Assembly: GCA_013100805.1 (NCBI GenBank)
Contig: CP040000.1
Coordinates: 372,001 to 436,000 of the forward strand
Direction of reading: 5' to 3'
Source of the DNA: Candidatus Saccharibacteria bacterium oral taxon 488
GTDB lineage: Bacteria > Patescibacteriota > Saccharimonadia > Saccharimonadales > Saccharimonadaceae
Length of the DNA: 64,000 nucleotides
The notes under the pieces were generated by a model. It was not told the origin of the DNA. It saw nothing but the letters and a program-made list of their open reading frames with translations, and did no database searches. Both the position numbers and the translations under genes were made by a program. Shown here piece after piece: positions 56,041-64,000 of this stretch (the stretch's first letter is position 1; each line of letters starts with the position of its first letter).

Positions 56041-56637
56041 CTACTTCTCTGTCTCGATCTGATCTGGCTTGTCGGTGGCTTCAGGGGTGGTCGGCGCAGC
56101 TGTTTGTTTCGGCTCTTCTTTGTGCGCCGTCGGCTTGTTGGCTTTGTCTGAGTCAAACTCAGATTCAATTTCGCTAAGCACATAGCCCATAGCGGCGACC
56201 AGGGCGATGGCGACAACTCCGCTCGCAACGTCGTAGTAATGAGTGAAGAAGCTGAGGATAAAGGTGACAACGGTGGCAAAGAACGTAACGACAATGCCGG
56301 CGGTAGTAAAGAGCCAGCCTCGGGTTTGTTTGCGTCGTAGTGGTGAGACGGCCAGTCCGAAGAGGACGACTTCGGTGACGGCAAAGATTAGCGTGATGAT
56401 CTGCTGCAGGCGAATGAGAACGATGTTGGGTACAAAAATAGAAACGCCAAAGAGCGAGATGCGGTCAGCTTGCGACAGAAGTGATAGGGCTGAGGTTAGT
56501 GACAAGGCAGCTACCACCGCCAACATTGCAGCGACAATCCAGAGGTTGTCGGCGACCGCTTGGCGCGATTGCTTGGACATGCGTGGTAATGGTTTATAGA
56601 GTGCTTTGAGTGTTTTGGCAAATGGAAATCGTTTCAT
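56041..56637 (-). CDS. Unknown four-helix membrane protein
   Basis: A 198-residue protein with four hydrophobic segments (about 31-55, 66-95, 105-130, 135-153) and a charged C-terminus rich in Lys, Pro, Thr and Glu (EEPKQTAAPTTPEATDK). No family named. The ATG is six bases after TATTAT. It is adjacent to another small membrane protein gene with its own box. Confidence 0.65.
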   Translation of the reverse strand: MKRFPFAKTLKALYKPLPRMSKQSRQAVADNLWIVAAMLAVVAALSLTSALSLLSQADRISLFGVSIFVPNIVLIRLQQIITLIFAVTEVVLFGLAVSPLRRKQTRGWLFTTAGIVVTFFATVVTFILSFFTHYYDVASGVVAIALVAAMGYVLSEIESEFDSDKANKPTAHKEEPKQTAAPTTPEATDKPDQIETEK

Positions 56638-56673
56638 GATTTGATAATAGCATGTCGGGCGGCGGCGAGCAAC

Positions 56674-56973
56674 TTAGTGTGAAGTACGGGTGGATTTTGT
56701 GGTGCGCGCTCGGGTTGGTTTGGCTGACCGCGGCAAGCGCGGTGCAATGATGGCGTCCAGTACCGTCCAGGCGACGCTATTGACCAAGAAGACCACGCCG
56801 ACGATACCGGCGATTGAGGCAGCCAGGTGTGCAGCTGAATTACTGATCAGGATTAGCCCGCCGCCGATCGTTAAGCTGATAATGGCTAGGGCGACGTAGG
56901 CCTGCTGTAATTTGAGGCGCTGATTTTTCTGCTCGTTCCAGGTAATCAGTCCTCGCTTGATAAGCTCTAACAT
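56674..56973 (-). CDS. Unknown two-helix membrane protein
   Basis: A 99-residue protein: a helix with basic residues (LELIKRGLITWNEQ), two membrane segments (VALAIISLTIGGGLILI and IAGIVGVVFLVNSVAWTVL), and a basic tail (KPTRARTTKSTRT). The ATG at 56973 is seven bases after TATAAT; the longer frame begins upstream of that box. Confidence 0.65.
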   Translation of the reverse strand: MLELIKRGLITWNEQKNQRLKLQQAYVALAIISLTIGGGLILISNSAAHLAASIAGIVGVVFLVNSVAWTVLDAIIAPRLPRSAKPTRARTTKSTRTSH

Positions 56974-57024
56974 GCTCGAAATTATAGCATTGTTTATGAG
57001 TAAAGTCAACGTTACCTATAGTCG

Positions 57025-57408
57025 CTAGTTAGTCACCAGGCAAAACCTATTTCCATCAGGGTCTTGCATAACTACCCAGCGCCAGTTGCCTTCTGACTTT
57101 TCTTCTACGAGCTTTCCACCAAGGTCGATTATTTGTTGAATAGTCTCGTCAATATCATCGACAACAATATCGATATGCATCCCGAGAGATTCTTGATCGG
57201 GAACCTGTTGGATACTAATTGTTACCCCATCCTCATTATTAGTCGATGGTAGATCAATGTATGGCGGTGAGACATCACCCAGCTCTCTGCCGGTTACGGC
57301 GCTCCAGAACTTTGCCGATTTTTCACTATCTGTTGCATTTATAATAACGTATCCAAGCGCACCAATGGGTGCTGTTTTCTTCTCGGGTATTGTTCTTCCC
57401 TTCTCCAT
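57025..57408 (-). CDS. VOC/glyoxalase-like protein
   Basis: A 127-residue protein with the paired beta-alpha-beta-beta-beta fold of the VOC superfamily: LGYVIINATDSEKSAKFWSA, MHIDIVVDDIDETIQQI, WVVMQDPDGNRFCLV. A metal could be held by His and Glu, but not all classical ligands are obvious. The function is unknown. The ATG is seven bases after TATAAT. Confidence 0.85.
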   Translation of the reverse strand: MEKGRTIPEKKTAPIGALGYVIINATDSEKSAKFWSAVTGRELGDVSPPYIDLPSTNNEDGVTISIQQVPDQESLGMHIDIVVDDIDETIQQIIDLGGKLVEEKSEGNWRWVVMQDPDGNRFCLVTN

Positions 57409-57498
57409 AGTTTTTATTATAACAAAATACCCATGTTGCTCAGGTACAATTCAATTTAAAAAGAGCGTCGGCTAACGCTCTCTGTGACATAACTAATA

Positions 57499-57583
57499 TG
57501 GTGCCGGAAGTAGGACTCGAACCTACGAAGCCTGACGGCGGGAGATTTACAGTCTCCTGTGATTGCCACTACACGATTCCGGC
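57499..57583 (-). tRNA. tRNA-Tyr (GTA)
   Basis: Acceptor GCCGGAA/TTCCGGC, anticodon arm GGAGA-CTGTAAA-TCTCC giving GTA, a long variable arm (CGCCGTCAGGCTTCG), T-arm with GGTTCGAGTCC, discriminator A and an encoded CCA. Confidence 0.96.
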
Positions 57584-57646
57584 ATGGAACTTGCTGCACC
57601 GCGGCGCCCACATGTTTTTACACGCTTGGTGTGGGGGCGATGCAAA

Positions 57647-57723
57647 TGGAGCCGATTCAGGGATTCGAACCCAGGACCTGCTGTTTACAAAACAGCTGCT
57701 CTAACCAGCTGAGCTAAATCGGC
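57647..57723 (-). tRNA. tRNA-Thr (TGT)
   Basis: Acceptor GCCGATT/AATCGGC, D-arm GCTCAGCTGGTTAGAGC, anticodon arm GCTGT-TTTGTAA-ACAGC giving TGT, T-arm with GGTTCGAATCC, encoded CCA. A TACAAT box in TTGCTACAAT lies about 12 bases upstream. Confidence 0.96.
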
Positions 57724-57765
57724 ATCTTGAATGATTGTAGCAAGTTTTGCAGCCCAAGACAAGGT

Positions 57766-58464
57766 CTACATGATCACTTTTCGTGATTGTTGCCGCGGCT
57801 GGCGTGCCTGCTGAGGGTGAGCCGGGTGCTGCGAACGGCGCGGGACGGTGGCTGGCTTGTCAGGCGTGAGCATAGCCGCGGCGCGCTCGCGAAGTTTGGC
57901 GGCCAGTTCGGGCTGCTTGGCGCTGTCGTAGGCTTGGGCGAGCGTGTTCAAGGTGTGCGCTGTCGGCTCAAGCTCGGCGGCCTTTTCTAGCGCCGCCAGC
58001 ATCTTCTTCGTATTACCTAATTTCTCCTGAACCTTGGCGTAGGCGATGTGCCGGGCGGCATGACTGGCCTCCATATCAAGCGCCTGCTCAAATGCCAGCG
58101 CCGCCTTGACATAATCTTGCGTCTCGTAGTAAATGAGGCCGACATTGTGCAGGCTCGAGGCGCTCGGCTCGAGGCTCTGGGCGATCTCAAAGCACTCGAT
58201 GGCGTCCTTGTAGGCACGCTGCTTGGCATACAAAATCCCCAGGCGATTGTAGGCTGTGGCATTTTTCTCATCGACGCGCAGGATGGTTAGGAGTGCCTTT
58301 TCGGCACGCAGATATTTGTTTTCACGCAGCGACTCTTGAGCGATAGCCCAGAGCTTGTCAAGTTTCTCTGACAATTTAACTGGTAAGTTTTGTGCTTCGC
58401 CGACTGACGGCTGATACCAAACTGCCCACACCATAACCAGCAGGATAACTAATAATCCAGACAT
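57766..58464 (-). CDS. Membrane-anchored TPR protein
   Basis: A 232-residue protein with one N-terminal membrane helix (LLVILLVMVWAVWY) and four or five tetratricopeptide repeats (KNATAYNRLGILYAKQRAYK, LHNVGLIYYETQDYVKAALA, then AAELEPTAHTLNTLAQAYD). TPRs bind other proteins. The tail is Pro/Arg/Gln-rich. The ATG at 58464 is eight bases after TATAAT; an ATG two codons earlier is too close to that box. Confidence 0.85.
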   Translation of the reverse strand: MSGLLVILLVMVWAVWYQPSVGEAQNLPVKLSEKLDKLWAIAQESLRENKYLRAEKALLTILRVDEKNATAYNRLGILYAKQRAYKDAIECFEIAQSLEPSASSLHNVGLIYYETQDYVKAALAFEQALDMEASHAARHIAYAKVQEKLGNTKKMLAALEKAAELEPTAHTLNTLAQAYDSAKQPELAAKLRERAAAMLTPDKPATVPRRSQHPAHPQQARQPRQQSRKVIM

Positions 58465-58473
58465 ATGCATCCA

Positions 58474-59304
58474 TTATACCACAATATTGATCAGCGCCAG
58501 CCGCACGTTGCCATTGTGCATCAGCCGCGTCTCGGCGGTGATGATCCGATCAAGGAGGGTCTGGTGCGCGGGACTTGGCTGAGTCTTCATCTGAAACGCC
58601 ACCATGGTGAGGAGGATGTCGATCAATTGGAGGGCTTTTGCGCGGTCGGTGAAATAAGACGGCAGTGTGCGTAGTGCTTCGTATGAGCCCGGTGTAGAGA
58701 GGATGCATTTGGCGTCAGCGGCAATGGCCTGATATTCGGACAGCAGTTTCGGCGTGCGTGCTAGCTGGCGGATGAGTAGTGGCCGGCCGGCGGCCAGGAA
58801 CAGGATTTGGCGACGCTCGCTGGCAGTGAGCGAGGTGCTATCAAGTAGCGTCTCGTCCTGCGCCTGCGAGGTGCGGTGCAAGGTTAGCACTTGACAGCGC
58901 GAACGAATGGTGGCCAGCAGCTGCTGTTCGTTCTCGGTCACCAGCAAAAAATGTGTGTTGGCGTTCGGTTCCTCCAAGGATTTGAGAAGCGCGTTCTGGG
59001 CAGCCTCGCTCATCTGGTCGGCTGGATTGATAATGATGATGCGGCGAACCGTGGCATGCGTGCGCAGCATGGCGATCATAGTGCGGATCTGCTCAGTCGT
59101 AATCGTGGTTTTTGCCTCCAGTGGCTGTAGGCGAATCACCTCTGATGGCGTGAGGCTTGCCAGATATTCGGCGGCGCCAATGCCGTCCAGCCCACGCTCG
59201 GCGGTGATGATCACCGCCTGCGGCAGTCGCTCGGCAAGTTGGTGTAGTGTAGCGCGGTCGCGATGCGCTAGCATCGGCATGCGCGGTGGGTGCGGGTTAG
59301 TCAT
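58474..59304 (-). CDS. holB: DNA polymerase III delta' subunit-like protein
   Basis: A 276-residue clamp-loader protein. The region IIIINPADQMSEAAQNALLK, SLEEPNANTHFLLVTENE, LLATIRSRCQVLTL matches delta' and DnaX ATPase domains; Walker A is absent, as usual for delta', and there is no zinc module. It lies between the RluD-type and TPR genes and overlaps the former by eight bases. Confidence 0.88.
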   Translation of the reverse strand: MTNPHPPRMPMLAHRDRATLHQLAERLPQAVIITAERGLDGIGAAEYLASLTPSEVIRLQPLEAKTTITTEQIRTMIAMLRTHATVRRIIIINPADQMSEAAQNALLKSLEEPNANTHFLLVTENEQQLLATIRSRCQVLTLHRTSQAQDETLLDSTSLTASERRQILFLAAGRPLLIRQLARTPKLLSEYQAIAADAKCILSTPGSYEALRTLPSYFTDRAKALQLIDILLTMVAFQMKTQPSPAHQTLLDRIITAETRLMHNGNVRLALINIVV

Positions 59305-60475
59305 GAGTGGCCTCGCTCATCTCGTCCTGGGTTGCGGCAACTCTCGGGAATAATTGTTGAAACTCCTCCGGAACGGCCGCCTCAAAGGTTTTTCGTTCGC
59401 CCGATGGCAACGTGATTTCTAATTTGTGGGCGTGGAGCATCAGGCGGCTGGCATTGGGTTTACCATAAACGCGGTCGCCGAGAATTGGCGTGTTTAGGTG
59501 TGCCATATGGACACGCAGCTGGTGAGTGCGGCCGGTGGTGGGTTTGAGTTCAATTAGCGCCTGGGCGTCAGTCGCCGCCAGTACGCGGTAGGTTGTCTGG
59601 GCGGGTTTGCCATTCGGATCGACGCGGAAGGTGCTGGGCGCGGACGGATTGCGGCCAATTGGCAGGTCGATTTTTGCAGCGGCTAGTTTTGGTATGCCGT
59701 CGGTCACCGCGAGGTAGGTTTTTTTGGTGGTGCGCTGAGCGAATTGCCGCTGTAAGTGGGCGGCAGTGTCAGCGGTTTTAGCAATGATCAGTACACCCGA
59801 GGTGTCGCGGTCAAGCCGATGGACGATGCCCGGACGGTCGGTGTCAGAAGCAAATAAGGTTTTGGGGCGAATAATCTCTGCTACCGTCGGCTCAGTCGAT
59901 AGTCCGCCTTTGGCGTGTGTCAGGAGACCGCTGGGTTTATTCACCACTATCACGTCATCGTCTTCGTATAAAATCGGCAGTTCTGCACTAGCCTGCTCTT
60001 GTTCTGGTAACTTGACGGCGATCTCGTCAGTCTCATCCACCTCGAACCTTGGCGCCGTCACCACTCGCTGGTTGACCGAAATATGCCCGGCTTTGATGTA
60101 TTTTTGCCAGAGACTGCGCGAAATCGACGGGTCAAATGCCGTGGATAAGTGGACGTCCAGACGCTGCTTGGTTGGTGCGATATGGAACATGATGACAAAC
60201 TTGCCTTGAAATGGCGTTTCAATGCAGCTCGCATCAAGCGGGTTTGGCAAAATCTCAGCATTGGCTGGCTTACCAGGCCACAATTCGTCAATTGATTCTT
60301 CATCGACGATCGAGCCGTAGAGCACGGCGAAATGCTGCTTGTTCAGGATGAATTCTGCCAGCACGTGCGATTCATCGGTCTGAATCTTCAGGTGGCGCAA
60401 GGCTTTGACGGGCGTGTTGTCGTCTGCCAGCTGGTACAATCTGGCGATCTTGAGGATGGTGCGCGGCGAAATCTT
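59297..60475 (-). CDS. RluA/RluD-family 23S rRNA pseudouridine synthase with extra N-terminal domain
   Basis: The catalytic domain (about residues 160-390) carries ILYEDDDVIVVNKPSGLLTH and the Asp motif IVHRLDRDTSGVLIIAK, plus GRTHQLRVHMAH. An S4 domain (RLDVHLSTAF ... SRSLWQKYIKAGHISVN) precedes it. In front of these are about 95 residues (ISPRTILKIARLYQLADD; VLAEFILNKQHFAVLYGSIVD) absent from RluD proteins I know. A GTG at 60475, after a GGAG site, avoids overlap with trpS; a longer frame from 60520 would overlap it. Confidence 0.9.
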   Translation of the reverse strand, partial: KISPRTILKIARLYQLADDNTPVKALRHLKIQTDESHVLAEFILNKQHFAVLYGSIVDEESIDELWPGKPANAEILPNPLDASCIETPFQGKFVIMFHIAPTKQRLDVHLSTAFDPSISRSLWQKYIKAGHISVNQRVVTAPRFEVDETDEIAVKLPEQEQASAELPILYEDDDVIVVNKPSGLLTHAKGGLSTEPTVAEIIRPKTLFASDTDRPGIVHRLDRDTSGVLIIAKTADTAAHLQRQFAQRTTKKTYLAVTDGIPKLAAAKIDLPIGRNPSAPSTFRVDPNGKPAQTTYRVLAATDAQALIELKPTTGRTHQLRVHMAHLNTPILGDRVYGKPNASRLMLHAHKLEITLPSGERKTFEAAVPEEFQQLFPRVAATQDEMSEATHD

Positions 60476-60488
60476 CACGCGAGCGTTC

Positions 60489-61661
60489 CTATCTCCGCAG
60501 CCCCACGGCTGTCTGGACACGGTGCAAGGTTTCGTTAGCGACGATGTTCATGCCGCGCTCGCTGGATTCCAGTTTGCGTTCAATTGCCTGCTCGTCAACT
60601 GCCGCCAGGCGCGCTTGGAAATTCGCCAAGAATTCCGCTACTTCATCAGCCACGATTCGCTTAAAATCGCCGTAGCGCTCCATACCAGCGTATTCGCTGA
60701 TGGTTTGCTCCAAGCTCACGTCTTTTCCGGCGTCTTGGCGTACCAGGGTCAAAATCTCTAGCAGATTGGAAATGCCCGGTTGGTTTTCACGGTCGTATTG
60801 CACCTTACCTAGTGAGTCGGTGGTGGCGCTCATGATTTTTTTGTGTGCTACCCCTGGCTCGTCGCCAAGGAAAATGACGCCCTTGCCGCTGTCGTCGGAT
60901 TTGCTCATCTTTTTGGTCGGGTTCACCAGATCTTTGATCCTCAGACCTTGGTCTTTACCGAAGAATTGATGTTGCTGGGCGACTGGTTTGGGTACGACAA
61001 ACAGATCGCCAAATTTGCGGTTCATCCGCTCGGCAATGTCGCGCGTAAATTCTAAGTGCTGCGTTTGGTCGTCACCGACTGGTACGTAGGTGGCGCCGTA
61101 GAGTAAGATGTCGGCAGCCATCAGGACTGGGTAGTTGAAGAGGCCAACAGATGCATTATTGTAAGTGACCTTCTCTAAAGCCATTAGCATAGGAGAGTTT
61201 AATAAATGAGCAGAGGTATTGCTTTGGATAACTTCCAATATATTCCGATCATCTACCGTGGTATCCTCAGACATTTTACTATCAATAAATTTGCGCGATT
61301 TATCCTTAAACTGCGTCATTCGGCTCATCTCACCAAACCCCGTGAAGCAGTCCAAAATCCACGCCAGTTCGCTGTGGGCTGGGACGCGGCTTTGGCGGTA
61401 CAAGTGAATCGCCTCGTTATCTAGCGGCAACCCCGCCGCCGTGTAAATCCGGGCGTTGCTGAGAATGCTGTCATATAACTTGCTGTGGTCAATCGGCGTC
61501 GTGAAGCTGTGTAGATCGGGGATGAACAGATTGATATCAAAATCGGCTGAGCGGCGCTTTGCCATGTCGACAATTGGCAAAATGGCACCAAAATAATTGC
61601 CAATGTGAATATCGTTGTTGGCGCGCACGCCAGTGAGGATGACGGGTTTGGTTGGTTTCAT
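60489..61661 (-). CDS. trpS: Tryptophanyl-tRNA synthetase
   Basis: Charges tRNA-Trp. The 390-residue class I enzyme has the HIGH-like site GVRANNDIHIGNYFG, the KMSKS site TKKMSKSDDSGKG and DILLYGATYVPVGDDQTQHLE. It is longer than most TrpRS (330-350), mainly through FVVPKPVAQQHQFFGKDQG and the C-terminus. The ATG at 61661 is seven bases after TATAAT; the first ATG of the frame overlaps the box. Confidence 0.96.
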   Translation of the reverse strand: MKPTKPVILTGVRANNDIHIGNYFGAILPIVDMAKRRSADFDINLFIPDLHSFTTPIDHSKLYDSILSNARIYTAAGLPLDNEAIHLYRQSRVPAHSELAWILDCFTGFGEMSRMTQFKDKSRKFIDSKMSEDTTVDDRNILEVIQSNTSAHLLNSPMLMALEKVTYNNASVGLFNYPVLMAADILLYGATYVPVGDDQTQHLEFTRDIAERMNRKFGDLFVVPKPVAQQHQFFGKDQGLRIKDLVNPTKKMSKSDDSGKGVIFLGDEPGVAHKKIMSATTDSLGKVQYDRENQPGISNLLEILTLVRQDAGKDVSLEQTISEYAGMERYGDFKRIVADEVAEFLANFQARLAAVDEQAIERKLESSERGMNIVANETLHRVQTAVGLRR

Positions 61662-61694
61662 TGTATTCATTATAACACTCCTTTGGTTTTGAAA

Positions 61695-62351
61695 TTATTT
61701 ATCTGCTGACTGCGCTTGGTCTAGGATCTTTGACAGTTCGCTAATAAGTTCACGCAGTTGAGGATTGCGCAAGATTGCTCGGCGGGTGGCTGGCGTCCAA
61801 ATGAGCGTGCGGGAACGTAAGGTTTCTGCCAGCGTTTCGCCCGACGGCGTCAGTAGGCCCTCTTTATCCAATTGGAATAATTCAGGCAGCAGCGCATCGC
61901 AAAGCAGTGCCAGCGGCGCTTGCGATCGGGCAATGATTCGATCGTGTTTATCGACCGGCATAGAAATTGGGTTAAATCCTAATTGCTGCAAATGGCTGGC
62001 TGCCGCCTCGGCGTTTGGCTGGTCGCTGGCGACAACCGCGCGCTGGGCGCTATTCATTAGCAAATGGACAACGGCAGCTTTCTGGTCAAGCTGATCGTTA
62101 AATCGGCGGCTGGTATCCATAACGCTATCGTGTAAAATTATCAGCCCCCTCACGGGCGGTACGATAAAATTTTCCAAGGGCGCGCACACGTGGATAATTT
62201 CACAATCGGATAATTCTTCTGTGTTGGTGTGGCGGTCAGCTGTGTCAAATTCACGAACTAGAAAGCCGTACCTCTTAGCGCGCCGCACTAATTGCGAACC
62301 CAAATCGCCCAGCGAACCGATAACGCCGACAGTTTGTTTTGTGGATGTCAT
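61695..62351 (-). CDS. NAD(P)-binding Rossmann protein, prephenate-dehydrogenase-like
   Basis: A 218-residue protein: QTVGVIGSLGDLGSQLVRRA is a dinucleotide-binding turn, followed by CEIIHVCAPLENFI and GLIILHDSVMDTS, in the order found in prephenate dehydrogenase/TyrA N-terminal domains. The helical C-terminal domain is short. No other aromatic pathway gene is present and such organisms generally lack the pathway, so another 2-oxoacid or hydroxyacid substrate is possible. AAAGGAGG precedes the ATG. Confidence 0.7.
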   Translation of the reverse strand: MTSTKQTVGVIGSLGDLGSQLVRRAKRYGFLVREFDTADRHTNTEELSDCEIIHVCAPLENFIVPPVRGLIILHDSVMDTSRRFNDQLDQKAAVVHLLMNSAQRAVVASDQPNAEAAASHLQQLGFNPISMPVDKHDRIIARSQAPLALLCDALLPELFQLDKEGLLTPSGETLAETLRSRTLIWTPATRRAILRNPQLRELISELSKILDQAQSADK

Positions 62352-62465
62352 ACGGCCTCCTTTGATTTTACGGGGATGGTTATATTGTTAAGTATACGAT
62401 ATCTGGCGTCGCTATGCAGATTTTTGATACGATAGTCTGGGCTTGGACCCGATCTCAGTTATAGA

Positions 62466-63320
62466 TCATTTTCTTAATCTTTTTGTGCGACTCGTAGATT
62501 TTGACGGATACTCGCCCGTCAGATGCTGCTTGACTAGCCCAGACAAACGCTTGGCATATTTATCCGTTATTTCGTGCCTCTGCATGGTCATTGACCGATG
62601 GACGATGTTCTTATGCTCTTTGGCTAGTTTCTTCAAATTCCGTTCGACGATCAGTGGGTCGAGTTTGCCTGACAGAATAGTGATTGGCAGTTTCAATTGT
62701 GATATATCAGTCATCGTGGTTTGATTGATTATTGCAGTATTTAGAGCGGTCAGGAAGGATTTAGCAGTAATTTTATCAGCCGTAAATCCCGCGTCGGGCC
62801 ATATATTATGTCGGTCAGCGAACTGCAACAGGCGCTTCGAGCTCCTCGGATGCTTGTTGATAAGGCTATATAGGGTTCGTAATATTTTTTCTGGATGATG
62901 GATTTTCTCGTCAATCTTAGGGTGATATATTGGCGGGCTGCATAGGATTAGTGACTGAGCTAATTTTGGATATTTTTTAGCGAGTTCTACGGCGGCCAGC
63001 GATCCCATAGAATGGCCAATGACGATGTCAAGATGAGTGATTGATTCGTGGCGTAGCGTGGCGGTGATGCTGGTGGCCTGGTCGTGAGCGTTGTATGATT
63101 TCCAGTCGGGTTTTGGTGAATTGCCAAATCCTAGCATGTTAATGGCGATAACTTGCGTATCTCTGGGCAAATATGGTTCTAGCGGTTTCCAGGTACGCCA
63201 CGATGTGCCCAGCCCATGGATAAGTAGAATGGTAGATTTTGGGTTATCTGGGCGACAAAAATAATATACATTCAGGGTGTACGGGACGCGCAGCCAGCGG
63301 TGGATTAATCGATCAAACAT
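62466..63320 (-). CDS. Alpha/beta hydrolase
   Basis: A 284-residue hydrolase. Oxyanion-hole motif LLIHGLGTSWRTW, nucleophile elbow IGHSMGSLAAVELA with the catalytic Ser, Asp near ILSGKLDPLIV, and His in MQRHEITDKY. The basic C-terminus (PSKSTSRTKRLRK) is unusual. The substrate is unknown. The ATG at 63320 is seven bases after TATACT; the longer frame overlaps the rpsI terminator. Confidence 0.9.
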   Translation of the reverse strand: MFDRLIHRWLRVPYTLNVYYFCRPDNPKSTILLIHGLGTSWRTWKPLEPYLPRDTQVIAINMLGFGNSPKPDWKSYNAHDQATSITATLRHESITHLDIVIGHSMGSLAAVELAKKYPKLAQSLILCSPPIYHPKIDEKIHHPEKILRTLYSLINKHPRSSKRLLQFADRHNIWPDAGFTADKITAKSFLTALNTAIINQTTMTDISQLKLPITILSGKLDPLIVERNLKKLAKEHKNIVHRSMTMQRHEITDKYAKRLSGLVKQHLTGEYPSKSTSRTKRLRK

Positions 63321-63338
63321 TATATTAAGTATACTATG

Positions 63339-63370
63339 AAAACACTCCGCCTGCACATGAGACGGAGTAT
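63339..63370 (-). terminator. Terminator of rplM-rpsI
   Basis: On the complement ACTCCG (63363-63368), a loop, CGGAGT (63344-63349) then GTTTTC. Confidence 0.75.
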
Positions 63371-63396
63371 TCTCGAGAACCGGTTTCTCCTCTGTT

Positions 63397-63795
63397 TTAA
63401 CGCTTGGAGAATTGTTCGCGCTTGCGGGCAGAACGCAGACCGTATTTCTTGCGTTCTTTCTCGCGTGGGTCACGCTTGAGCAGCTCAGCCTTCTTCAAGA
63501 CTGGGCGCAGATCAGCGTGAGCAGCCGTCAATGCTTTGGCGATGCCAAGCTTGATGGCGTCAACTTGACCAGCGAGACCACCACCTTTCACCAAGATGGT
63601 AACATCGTATTCCTTTTGCTTGCTGACGATAGCCAGTGGGTCGGTTACTTCTGCCAGCAAGGTTTTGTTGCCATCCAAGTACTCAGCAGCTGCTTTGCCA
63701 TTGATGGTGATGGTACCCTTGCCAGGAAGCAAGCGAACACTTGCTGAAGCACTTTTGCGTCGTCCCAAGCCGTAGAAATAGGTATCAGTAGCCAT
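63397..63795 (-). CDS. rpsI: 30S ribosomal protein S9
   Basis: The 132-residue protein has YFYGLGRRKSASASVRLLPGKG at the start (here cut as YFYGLGRRKSASASVRL), VKGGGLAGQVDAIKLGIAKA and the basic end RKKYGLRSARKREQFSKR that touches the P-site tRNA. It begins one base after rplM. Confidence 0.97.
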   Translation of the reverse strand: MATDTYFYGLGRRKSASASVRLLPGKGTITINGKAAAEYLDGNKTLLAEVTDPLAIVSKQKEYDVTILVKGGGLAGQVDAIKLGIAKALTAAHADLRPVLKKAELLKRDPREKERKKYGLRSARKREQFSKR

Positions 63796-63796
63796 A

Positions 63797-64000
63797 TTAC
63801 TTTACCTCAACTTTCTCTGGGGTTTGTGCTGCGTGAGCATGCTCGCTGCCGGCAAATACGCGGAGGCGCTTGAGGCGCTCTGCTTGCAATTTGTTCTTTG
63901 GTAGCATACCTTTGACAGCTTCTTCAATAATTCGTTCTGGGTGGCGTTCACGCATTTCTTTGAACTGCGTTTCTTTGATGCCGCCCGGGAAACCGCTGTG
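63797..64000 (-). CDS. rplM: 50S ribosomal protein L13 (partial)
   Basis: Only the last 67 residues are inside the window; the 5' end is beyond the right edge. [36 protein letters not shown] and [20 protein letters not shown] are L13 signatures. It precedes rpsI as in most bacteria. Confidence 0.95.
   Translation of the reverse strand, partial: HSGFPGGIKETQFKEMRERHPERIIEEAVKGMLPKNKLQAERLKRLRVFAGSEHAHAAQTPEKVEVK

Overview
The window looks like part of the chromosome of a Patescibacteria (CPR) organism, most likely a member of Candidatus Saccharibacteria (TM7). The pointers are gene-dense DNA of roughly 50% GC with very short spacers, the standard genetic code (TGA used as a stop, as in ATGA overlaps), a complete F-type ATP synthase, many small proteins without a recognisable family, almost no biosynthetic genes, a Gram-positive style LPxTG surface protein, and an unusual number of genes whose start codon lies 6-9 bases after a -10 box. 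The assignment is from gene content only.

Layout: 1-5.2 kb holds the end of a glycosyltransferase, smpB, three AT-rich unknown genes, an ABC-F ATPase with a large insertion and a glutaredoxin. 5.3-12.5 kb is the ATP synthase operon (atpI-like, B, E, F, H, A, G, an extra gene, D, C). 12.6-15.5 kb has a kinase-like protein, a dihydrouridine synthase and a Fic protein with a clear self-operator. 15.57-16.41 kb is a strongly promoted, very structured RNA locus whose first half resembles a tmRNA. 16.4-23 kb has a UvrD-type helicase-nuclease and a P-type ATPase. 23-34.9 kb has a Cys-rich membrane peptide, a DHH phosphoesterase, an ABC exporter pair, recR-ybaB, a GT-C-like membrane protein and dnaX-dnaB. 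35-44.8 kb carries the genes normally clustered around the L11/L1/L10/L12 operon (rplL, rplJ, rplA, rplK, nusG, secE), broken up by a padR operon, unknown genes, eno and a Sua5-type protein. 44.8-49.2 kb has an orphan histidine kinase, a YgjP-type metallopeptidase, a P-loop kinase, an LPRTG surface protein and tRNA-Trp. 49.3-53.5 kb is an alpha-glucan cassette (GT4, GH57, GH15). 53.5-64 kb has rpmG, small enzymes, tRNA-Thr, tRNA-Tyr and a second tRNA-Thr, a TPR protein, holB, an RluD-type synthase, trpS, a Rossmann protein, a hydrolase, rpsI and the end of rplM.

The most unusual signals are: (1) a family of short GC-rich palindromic repeats that sit in frame inside five conserved genes (ABC-F, atpH, dus, the helicase twice, the P-type ATPase) and also at the tip of a giant hairpin between rplJ and rplL; (2) a degenerate phosphatase-like gene inserted, with translational overlaps, between atpG and atpD; (3) the 835-base structured RNA locus; (4) widespread apparently leaderless transcription; (5) loss of structural zinc sites in DnaX and RecR. 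No rRNA, CRISPR array, insertion sequence or prophage was seen.
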